From Sinotaia quadrata (taxonomy: Eukaryota; Mollusca; Gastropoda; Architaenioglossa; Viviparidae), in NCBI GenBank assembly GCA_028829895.1, contig CM054181.1, positions 102,231,860-102,295,859 on the forward strand: a DNA stretch of 64,000 nt. The letters run 5' to 3'. Within the stretch, counting starts at the first letter, position 1. Every line of letters begins with the position of its first letter. The position numbers and the translations under genes were made by a program. A model generated the notes under the pieces. It was not told the DNA's origin. It ran no database searches and saw only the letters and a program-made list of their open reading frames with translations. This document shows, in pieces, positions 24,368 to 36,300 of the stretch.

Positions 24368-27300
24368 GTAAGTATTGTGAAGTTTACAAGGTAATAAATG
24401 CTGAAACTCAGAAATCATCCTAGTATTCTAAACATAATATTTAAATTTAAATTGTCTCACAATGTCTCATGTTCCTTACATTTTATCAAGCAAATTCAAG
24501 TACTGTCGGCGGGCCTGATGAACTGACGTCGCGGACTGGATCCGCCTGCGGGCCGTAGTTTGATGACCCCTTATCTAGGCAGTCGACTTTGTTGATTTTA
24601 TTTATGAACTTCAGATACACAAAGGAAGAAGAAGGGTATCTAACAAAAAAGAAATTTGTAGTTAAACTAGAATTTATGTCATGCTTTTTAACACATTCAG
24701 TGGCACTTGACTGTTTCACCAGTATACTAGGGCCCAGTCTGTTGATATAATATGCTGAGATGGAAAAAAATCAACACAGTTAAGTTTTATTAAATCAAAC
24801 ACTCCAGAGTTGGTAAGGCTATGAATAAAAATGATGTGTGCTGTTTGATGAGTATTGTTATATTAAATACCCAAAAACAAACTTGGTTTCATAAATTTAT
24901 TAAAAAGATTTTTAAAAAAAACTTATAAATTATTTAGTGTTTAATAAAAAGTATAGTTTAAAAGTATAGTTTTTAAAAAAAATCACTAACCCAAACAGCA
25001 CAACTTTATATTTTTACTGAATGCAATACATACTCATTACTTAATTGCATTTTGCACAAAGTCCACATTATAATTAAGCAATTAATACAATGCACACTCA
25101 GCATTTGAATACATTAAGCACAAAGGCCATGTTTAATTGTGCAATTATTATACATATAGCATATTGCAAGATCATTATGAAATAAATTATAATAAATATG
25201 TCTTAGGTTTCAGTGTTAAAATCATGATAGTTTAGTAATAATAAATTGTTGAAGTCTTGTCTAAAACAGCTTCATTTCAATTTTAAGAAAATAAACACTT
25301 ATTGCCAAAGAAATATTTTTTAAAAAGATAGTTTTAATTTAATATCCAAATGATTATTTTAATATTTTAAGCATTTGTTATAAATATTTTATCAACTTCT
25401 CGGAGACAGTAACCTTTATTCTAGAATAAAGCTTTTCAGTAGCACTCTTACTTGGTCACAAAATAGTGCCTGACAGTTTGAACAGTCTCATCTGGCAGAT
25501 AGTAGATGTTATGGCATACTGTTACATGTGAGTTCAGGGGGAGAGAAAGACAAGAAAATTAAAGTGTCGGTTAATTACTCCTTTGCCTGCTTCTGGAAAC
25601 TATCCCATTTCTCTGTCACATGCATGCACAAATAATAAACAGATGCATCACGAACAGTCTAGTCTTAGGGTAAACACGTAAAAATTAATAACTAGCTCTA
25701 AGCCCCAGACCCTCGTGATGAGTGCAGTCCCTACAACTATACATGCATGACATAAGGGGACAGTATACAGAGTCAAGATTATAAATTTGAAAGAATTTAA
25801 TAAAGAAAAGAAAATAGAAAACAGTGTAGTAATGTAAGAAATCAAAATAAAAGGAGTCTTTTAAAAGTCATCACAATTAAGAGTTTCATGCATAGGTATA
25901 ACAATGCTAATGTTTGGTAAAGCAGTGTCTTGGAAGAGTTTCTTGTATTTCAACTTATCTGGAGTAGAGGAGAATCAGTCAGTTATCTTCAAGACAGCAT
26001 CAGTGATTTCTCCTGGATCCTTGAATGAATACATGGTTTGACATCTGACGCAAATGCAGACCAACAACAAGAAGACACAGTGGTTCAAACAGCCTTTTCT
26101 TTAGGCTAGGTCAACTATGCACACAGTTTAAGGGTGATGGATGAATGAGTGGCCTTTTCTTATCCTGTTTGCCTTGCTGTAGATAAAACAATAATGTTCC
26201 TCCTTTTATGCATTGTTTATGACTGTGCAGCTGAACAGTGTTAGTCTGTTACTTGAACTCACTCAGAGAGACGAGGAAAAGCAGGACAGCACTCTCATAC
26301 TCTCTCTCATTCAGACCTTAACTAATATAATATATTATAGTAAGTACATGTATATAAACAAGCTGTGGAATAAAAGGATATTAGTTTTAACAATAATAGG
26401 CTTGTCCACTTCGGCATTGGCCGAAGTGGACAAGCTTAACCAGGGCTTATGCAACTGGTGAGTTATGGAGCTCAAAACCAAGTTTAATTAAAGTGTCAGG
26501 GCTTCAAGTTAAAAATATTGTTTGGCAGAGAAAATTTGCCTATCCCTATTTCTAAATTTAATTGTTATATTTATTGTTAAATAAATGTCAAAGTGACCCA
26601 ACTTTGGACACTGCTTATGATGATATTTTTTGTAAGTGCCAAGAGTTGGAGTAAAATATGGAAAATGTGCTAGACTTGCTGATGTAATCTAAATTGGTTT
26701 TAGGTGGATGAGTAGTTTTTATTATCTAATGGTTAAGATTTATAAGAATGAGACCAGCCAATAGGCTGAGATGAAAGTTTACCTTTTGAAAAGAATTTAT
26801 TTTCAAATCACTTTGAATTTAGAGTGGCAGAAGTTCGGCCATGAAAGGAAACTGTTAGCTTAAATGTGAGTTAACTGACTGATTGAGAATGGACTTAGAA
26901 ATATTTTGAGCATTTTGCTTTTGGTATGTTATACTTTGTGTTTTACATAAAGATGTGTTATGTGAGTAGACTTTTATTTTTCTGCAAATTGTGAACTAAG
27001 ATGCTCATATGTAGTATGCTAAACACATGACATTGTTTTTAGTGAATATGTTTGTAAAATTTATATGTTGTATTTATTATGCTGTATTCATGTATTGGGC
27101 TAATAAATACTGTTGCAGGGAAACTATAAGTTGAGACATAAATGTAAGAAAGAATGTAGTTAAAAATAAATAAACTAGAAACCTAAAAGACATGATTCTG
27201 TTTTCATATAGCCAAGCTTGACCTATAGTATATTTGTTTTATAGTTAAACTAAAAACAAATATTACAGTTTCTCTGTACATCCATTTAACTTTTTATGAG

Positions 27301-30300
27301 TTTTCTTGTAAAGAAAAGTAACACTAACAATTGCACAATATGTTCAAAATGGTTATACTGGTACTTTAACAATTGATGCATTATTTTTGGAATATATGAA
27401 CACTTTAATTCTTATTGGATTTTTAAAAATTTATAATTAATAATGCTTCAAGAAATATAATTAATGACTAGTCCCATTAAATTTGTAATGCTTGTCTATC
27501 TTTACCACTGATGAAAAGATTTTGTAATAATTTTTAAAATTTCTTATATTTTTAAACAAACATGCATCATTCCATTGCAGAACTCCCTGCTTCCTCCATC
27601 ACAACGGTGCCGTGACCAGACCGATAAGGAACCAACTGGCCCTTTTGACCGTGCCCATTTGCAGGATTACTTAGAGAAAAAAGCTAAAACAGAAAAAGAT
27701 TGGGATCAGAACAAACCCTACATCAAAGAACAGAAAGGTGACAATGCAGAAATAATTACTGACTCGTATTGCCTCTCAATCCCATTAGCAATAATTTTAA
27801 GTTTTTAGTGCAAGTGTAATAGAAATCTAAACAATCACTGAGTCAAATGACTTTTAAAGTGAATATAATATAAGTGGATAGATGGGTGTTGAAAAGAAAA
27901 TTGTAATAAGAGAAATAATTGGATAGTGAATATCAGAGAGATGTAAAGAAGAAAATCAAACAACAACAATATTTTGCAAAATTTACTTTGATACACATGG
28001 AGTTAACACATTGAAATCTGAATTTGTCATTTTGTGATAAGAATTAATTAAACTGAAAATACACCAGAAAGGAGGACATAGTAATTTTACAAAGTATTTA
28101 TTGACTACTTAAACATTTGCTTATTCTTTCTTCTGGTTAATAATAAATGAAAACGGTCTGTGAGCCATTTTTGTTTTAGATCTTCTTAGAATAAAACAAA
28201 AGTTAAGATAAAATTTAATAGAATTATTGGACTAATGTTTTCAGGAAAGAAATTTATTCCGAAGGAGCAGGAGAAAACAAGCATCAATGATGATGATCTG
28301 ACAGGAAAAATAGATACAGAATGGGATGAAATTCTTGCAACTGCATCAGAGGAAGAGCTTGTAGATTTGGCAGGTGAGTATGTTCCTGTACTCATTGTAC
28401 TAAGCAAAGCAGACTTTTTAGCTTAAGTAGTAAAACAATTTACTATCCAGCGAAATCTACTAATTTCTTTATCTTCTAAATCTATTAACTTCTTTATTCT
28501 AGTTTTAAACTAATATAATTCACAAAGCCTGATAACCTCTCTATTTAAAATGCTGTCAGAGTTTTAAAGTATCATAATTCCTTGAGTCACAAAACTTGAT
28601 AACTTCACTATTTAAATCATAGTTAGAATTTGAAAGCATCATAATTCCTTGAGTCACAAAACATGATAACCTCACTATATAAATCATAGTTAGAGTTTGA
28701 AAGAATTTTCATATTTGTTGGGACTGGTGGTAGTGCAGCATTTAGAGCATTAACCTTGAGTATTGAGTTTGATCCCCAGTCTGAATTGAAAACCTATGGG
28801 TAGTCCTTTGCCACTCTCTTAGTCATGGGGATAGCCCTATTGTCTAGTCCATTAGATGGGATGGTGAATTGGATCTCGTGAGCTTTATGTCAAGACTACT
28901 GAAGATCCCAAGACAGTTAAAATAATTGATAAGTGTAGGTCATTATCCATGCAGAATTTCACCCAGAAAGTTCCCCAAATATTTCCACATATTTTATACT
29001 ACCAACCAGTACACGCAATGGGAATTCTCACTGTTTCCATAGAAGTTTGTGGTTGTGTAGATCCATTACTGTTGTTTTCTGAAAAAGTAAAAAATAAAAT
29101 ATCCATGGAGATGAAAACCAAAAGCTTCCAGTTTAGTAGCTTGTACTCATTTGGCTTGTTTTTTGCTAGCAGTCACTTCATCAGTGTAAATTAGCTTTGG
29201 TGCATTGCCTACTGAAGCATGTACCTTGGTAATAATAAATGCAATGACCCCAAGCTAATTTTATTACTTTGATATTAAATTTCACTTTCTTAGGTAAGTT
29301 ATTACAAAATGTATTTTAACTTTTCCCCATTTAAATTATAAATAAAATGCCTTTATTTATATATTCCATTTCTTTTCAAATGGTGCACAATTTAAAATGT
29401 GAGAAGTAATTATTATATCATATTTAGCTTGAAAAGGGGACTATACTATGTTTAACAGTACTTTAACATTACTAAATATTTGTGTGGACACATTGTAAAA
29501 TTACAGAAATAATTCAGTAAAAGATAGATATCACACTAATTCACCACCAGTGCACATGCATACTTTTGAGCCTTCTTTAGGCTTGAAGAATGCAGGGAAA
29601 AGATTAGTTGTAAAACAAAGTATGTGGGAATTTTGGAGACAATTTCCTTGCCCACTATTGCACTTTAGTGTTATATCTCTCCATGCCAGAACAGCATTCT
29701 CTCCCTTGGATTGATCCTCAGTCAAATTAGCAAAAATTAGAAGCTTAATTGAAACACAGATCAAACAAAAATCTTTCTTAATTTTCTGGGTCATAAAATC
29801 CTGATTACTTCCAGCCCAAAGATACAACCATAGCTACTTATTAATTACTGAAGATTTGATTAATTGAAGAAGGTGAGAAAATTTACTCAAAATAATTAAA
29901 ATATGCAAATTTTAAAGACCACATTTTGATTTAGGGCATTAACAAAATTAAGGGAACTAAGTCCTATGTAGGTAGCTGTGAAATAATTTCTGAATATAAA
30001 ATACTTTTATTCTCTTCCTTGAGGTAAATATGAATTCCCCAAAATTCTAGTATGTCATAAACTGTTCAAATATGTAATTGCATTCTATTACTAATGATGG
30101 TATCAAAGAGATTGAGGGATAAACTTCTTATTACCGTGAAATAGGTGAGAGAAAATTATATTTTTGTTTCTGAATAACAATAACTATTTTTTTTTGTTTG
30201 TTACTTATTGTTGTTGTCACATGTGGGATTATTTTAACAACCCTGAATAACATTAACTTTTTCTTGTTACTTTTTATTGTCTCTTGTGGGGTTATTTAAC

Positions 30301-33300
30301 CACCCTGTTACAGCATTGATTATCCAAATTATTAATTATGAAGTTTAGTTTTAATACTGATAACAGCCCCATGGCTTATCTTACTCTTACAGCCACTATA
30401 TTGAATCCTACTGCTTAAGTTTTATAGGACAATTAATATTCAATACAGCAACAAGTAAATTAGTTGACGTTTTATGGGACAATTAACATTCAGTACAACA
30501 AGTAAATTAGTTGACGTTTTATAGGACAATTAACATTCAGTACAGCAAGTAAATTAGTTGACGTTTTATGGGACAATTAACATTCAGTACAGCATGTAAA
30601 TTAGTTGACGTTTTATGGGACACTTAACAGTCATTACAGGAACAAGTAAATTAGTTGACGTTTTATGGGACAATTAACATTCAGTACAGCAACAAGTAAA
30701 TTAGTTAACATTGCCTTCTAAGATTGGCAACATTATCTCTCCCTTTTAAATAAATTAACTTTGATCCATCCATATATGGTTTACCCCCCAGCTGATTCAT
30801 TCCAAAAGAATTAATTACAATAAGGGATAAAGATTACAAAAATTTAATAATAGGAACAATAAAAGAAAGAAAAAATCAAGATACAATAAATACAACTGAG
30901 CCTGTTTTACTGTCCCTTTCAGATCAAGAATGAATTTATGAATATGTTCAAGTTTCAGGTTGCTTGAATGATGAATTTTTAAAGCCTAAATATTTACAGT
31001 TTTCTGTTAAGTCTGTGATATGTTGACGTTTTTTTTTCAAGTTTTATGATTAAAATTCATTTTTCTAATTCTTTAATTTCATTGACATAATTGTACCCAC
31101 TTAAGATGTGTTCTAGTTTCAAAATGAGTTATTTGTAAGTGTTGCTTTCTGTTGACAGCTGTCTTGGGTTTTCACAGCATGTTGACCCAGACACAGTACT
31201 ATGCCTCGCTGGAAGATCATAAAATTCATGAAGGAGGATTCACAGGTATTTGTGTGGAGGGGTGGAGTGTGTTGTTACTTTCAAGTGTGTCATTGTTTGG
31301 CTTGACATTATGTAATAATAAGAATTTTTCTTTATTGCTATGCCACAGCAGTCTTTCATGTTTGTGTTATTTTATCTGGTATTTCATGACCATCTTACTT
31401 TAGACATGATAAACTATTCTTTAATATGTTTTTACTATCTCTTGAGCAATTCAGTTTTAAATTGATAAAATGTTCTTTAAAAAAATCTTTTACTGGTAGT
31501 CCATGAGCAACTCAGTTTTAGGTATGGTGAAATGGTTTTTTCATTTTTTTTTTTTTATACTGATGAATAGCTCAGTTTTAGGTTTAGCTTACTGAAGACC
31601 TAACTTAAAAAAAAAAAATGGTATTCCATTTGTAAGTCATTTTTTGATTGGTAAAATCTTTTTTTCTCTGGAATTGCAACATTTTTTGACAGTTTAAAAA
31701 ATGTATAGCACAAAACTAGAAAAATTGTATAAAATTATATATATTGGAAATGTCAGGCTATGTTTTATAGGAATATATGGTATTGTAAGTAATACACAAA
31801 ATCATATGGTTTTGCATTGGCATCTAAATACAAACTGAATGTGTAACAAAAAAATTGCTTTTCACACTATACTTTATATATGCTTACTGGCAGAAACTAT
31901 CAACAGTAGTCAGACAAGTAATAATGTGTATAATTTCAAATGGACAATTAAACTCTTGTATTTTCACCTTTTCAATATTCATGGTGACATTGTCCATGTG
32001 GAATAAATAAGCTGTTTTCATTTGGGTGGGAAACAAGGCAAGAATGTTTTTGAATCTATCCTTCTGCATAATAGATGCAACAAAAGTTTACAAAATGCCC
32101 AGTAGTTGACAGTCTGGTTTCTTTACTATTCTCATTTGAAAGGGAATGGCCAGAAATTGTCATTTTTTTTCCCTGCTCTCCATAGATTATAAATTGATCT
32201 TAGAGAGATGACAACTGCAGCAGCTTGTTTCTCTTCAGTTCTTAATAGCTTCAGGTGTTAGGCAAAGTTGATTAAAGTCATTTCGTGGCATTGGCTCTAT
32301 GTACACTTTCATGACATGTGAAATAGAAGTGAAAGGGGTTTCAGAGGAAAATTTGTTAGAACCCTTTCCCATTTTCTCCATCCTCTTCTACAGCATACAT
32401 AATTTTCATCATGGGAGTTGTGAGGAGGAGCAAAGTCTATCTTGAATAGCATTAACATTGACACTATGATTGGCTTCCATGGCATTGACATCGTATTACT
32501 TGCAAAATGTTCAACTGTTGGGACAAAAACATAAGTATCTAAGTTTCTCCATAGATATTGCTCTTTACATCCTCTTCATCATTGGAATCTTGTAGAAAAG
32601 AGTTCAAACACCTTCTTGAGTTAAGATGCATCCTCACTGACTTGCATATAGCCTTTTTTCCTTACATCTCGGCAGTCACACAGTATTCTTTTCAATGACT
32701 AGTAAATTTTGTTTCTTTTGGGGGCAATTCGAGGTTTAAACTACAGGAAGTATCTCAAATAATAAAGAAATGATTGCTGATAAACACTAGCATAAAATTA
32801 CCTCCCATTGAAATGTAACAAGAATAGAATTTTTAAGTGTGCAATATAAAGTTTTCACATTATGCCTTAACAATAATCTTTCACAGTTGTATAATTGAGT
32901 TAGTGGTTTTCTGATCTTTCACACCTTTTGTCAGTGGTTTTCTGATCTTTTACATTTAAGAGCAGATTCATCTGTCATATTTCTTGGAAGGTTTATTCAG
33001 GTGTTGTAATTTATGACCAAATAGTACTTAATTAATTATATTTTTTAAAAATTATTATTTATTTCAAGTGATATTAGAATGTTAAATTAGTTTTTGAAAT
33101 GCTTATTTATACTAATTGCTCATAAATAATTACAAGTGTAGAGAGAAATGTGACTTTTTTTTTCCTTACAGGAGCAGCAAAAGCCCAAGAGCTGAAGCCA
33201 GTACCAGATGAAGCTCCTAATATGACAGATATAGATGAAAGCATAAAAAAATTGCTTGCAAATAATCCAGAGCTCAAGTCATTGAACCTGAATAATATAA

Positions 33301-36300
33301 AGGTATATGGGGCTGAGACTACAGCTGAAAGGTTTTTAAAAGATAAAGCTTTAAACTTGTGGGAACTGCCAGTCTTCTGTTTCAAACAGACAAAGAAATT
33401 ATCAAAATTTTGTACTTAAATCCAAAGGGGTAACCAGTGGATACTGCACCAGCAAGTGCATTCCATTTTGCACAAAACATTTGAAAAAGTCTGACCTTCT
33501 ATCAGCTGCAATGTGCACCACTGCCAAAATTCAGAAAATGAATTCAACAAAATATACTAGTAATTTTTCTTTTATTAGAATCAGTTTTTGATTTAAGAAT
33601 TTTTAAAAAAAGAAGTAACTTCTTAAAAATTAAATTTATTGAACTAATTTTTAATTTTAGTCAATTTGTATTCTTCTTAAGTAATTATTTTTTTTAGCAC
33701 ATAGCATTTACAAATTATAGAGCAATTTTCAGTAAATTACATTCTTGTTTCAGCTCATACATGAAGCTACTACACTTTACAATTCTTGTTTTTGTTTGAC
33801 AGCTTGCCATCACTCACACTTGCATAATTTTATTGACATTGTTCAATAATTAGCTTATGTCCTCTTAATAAAAATAAATGTCAAATACATTTTATAATGA
33901 CAATTTAAAAAATACTCATATAAGTGATAGTTTCATTGATAACTGTTTTAAAAGTATGTTTTAGTTTTTAAATGATCATCTTGCACTTCGAATGAAAAAA
34001 TAATTGTGCATTAATTAAAAATTTAATTTAAATAATCATATTTATAGTTTTTGTTTAGTGAATCTCAATTTTAAGTGTTCAGGCATATGCAGACAAGAAT
34101 ATTAAACAAATGAATTATATATAATATAGTATATTTTTTATATTGCAGGTGCTATTCTTATCAATTTTGCTAGATGTAATTTCATTCAAAATATGAAAAA
34201 TAGATATGATCACAATAAATGGTGTTTACTGTAATTTACTCAGTAATAATAACATACTACAATATATAAAAGAATATATTTTTAAAGATACAGATTATTT
34301 TTTAATTCTTTTACTTCAGTGTTGAATGTAAAAAATATATTGCAGACATAGTGTATTAAATTTGTTTCATTCATTCATCTATAATTTAACCATTTCTTTT
34401 AAACATTTAGTGTCACTGACATTTGTGTTTTGATATCTGCATTTGCCTGTAGCAGAATATGTCAAGTGAAAATTTGATGGAAGTTTGTGAAACTCTCAAA
34501 GACAGTGGTGTTAATGCTTTTATATACACTGTCATTTGTGTTTTGGCAAATTATTTGCCCGTAACAGGGTATGTAAGTGAAAAATTGATGGAAGTTTGTG
34601 AAGTTCTTTAAGAAAATAGTCTTCATATATTTATGTACACTGCCATTTGATCTTTGACAAACTTTGTGTGTGGCAGAATGTGTCAAATGAAAAATTGATG
34701 GAAGTCTGTGAAGCTGTCAAAGAAAACACAGTGTTAAAGCGATTTGACATGGCAGGCGTTGCGGCAACAGATAAAGTTGGAAAGGTTTGTTACAAATATT
34801 TTAGAAACACTTGTTATCAAATAATTATGTATATTTTACATTATTATGATGTTTTTTTTTAAAAGGGTATTGATAATGAATTGTTAAAATGTTAAACTCT
34901 TTTATTATAATTGGTTCTAACAATTTTAATTTATTTTTTTTAATATGATTTTTTAAAATTTTAATAACAAAAATTTTATTTATCTTTTTTAAAGGGACCA
35001 TAGCTGTGTAGTTAATATTTTGATTTTCTCTTTAATTTTTTTTTTTTTTTTAATAGAAACTTGCAGAGGCACTGGCAGTGAATAAAAGTCTCCTGACAGT
35101 GAATGTGGAATCAAATTTTTTGTCAGGGGAGATCATTGTGGAACTAGTCAAAGCTATAAATGTTAACCAAACTCTACTAGAACTTCGTGTTGCCAACCAG
35201 GTATTATATTTAATGCACATTAGATGAATGAATCTGTTGAATTTAGGATTTCTGAAACACATTTACATATTCCGATAGGCATGATAATATTATTTATGCA
35301 AGCATAATGCACATACACACACTTCAAGTGAAGCTAAATAAAATATTTATTAAGGCCATTGGCTATTTTTGTGAGGTGTGAATGAATAATCTTTCATTCC
35401 CTCTCCAGAAAATACAAGTGGCATTTTTCTAGTGGCTGCAAAGAAACTGATAACACCATCAAGATGAAAAGTTTTGCAGTGTCACTGTTTAGCAACAAAC
35501 TGCATGTTATCTTGATTTTCCCCTAAATAGTTTTGTGGGTTTTTTTTAAGAAAAAAACATTTTTACTTGAGCACTGGAAGGAAGTGCATATTGTTTTTAG
35601 GTTTTAGAGATACTGTAAGGCAGGATTCAGAATACATTATAATAAAAGCTTACATGTTCTTAGTTAGTTCCTACTAAGACATTGGAGAATTTTAGATTAA
35701 ATTTTATTTTATTTTTCAATCATTTTTATCCTTGTCAAACTAAATTATAAATATTTTGTATCTATATTATTTATGCAAAATTGATTTATTAATATACGTA
35801 TCAAGTATATTGGTTGGATTCTAATCCATTTCTAATCAAAATTGGTTGGGACTCCCTACTAAAACGGTTTTTGTTAATATAACTTTAATAGCTTGATTTA
35901 TGTTGTCTTCAGGAACCTAAAAAGACTTTGGTTTGTGTGCCTGTCAACCACTCAAATGCAACTGACATCCTTTAAAAGTTATCAGTTTCAGTTGAAGATA
36001 TTGTTTGTATTATCTTTCTATTAAACTGATGAGTTCTACTAAAACCTTATGTCACCTCCACACCTTGTTTTCACTCAGAATCATCCTCAATAACTTACTC
36101 GTATTTAATAGATTGGTATCATTACAATGACGGCACCATAAAAGGCAACAAAGAAAATAATACCTCCATGTTGGGGGGTCTGATGCCATACATTTTATAT
36201 TTTAGTATTCTTTAGGCACTTAGGTGTCTTATGTTTTTGTTATTGTAGAAAAGTACCACTATCTATAAATAATAATTTTAAAGTATTCAAAACATAAATA

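Larger units (their letters stand above)
24368..27580. other. Tropomodulin intron 1
   Basis: A 3.2-kb intron holding a GC-rich hAT-like terminus near 24505-24573, a perfect hairpin at 26400-26435 and dispersed-repeat copy C. I see no additional exon. Confidence 0.8.
28374..31158. other. Tropomodulin intron 3
   Basis: A 2.8-kb intron that carries a 67-bp tandem repeat, a tRNA-derived SINE directly after it, and a 47/50-bp minisatellite. An unassigned 98-codon minus-strand ORF at 29531-29827 shows no family resemblance. Confidence 0.8.

Noticed and set aside
29531..29827. 98-codon minus-strand ORF in tropomodulin intron 3
   Set aside because: No family resemblance and no supporting start or splice context.
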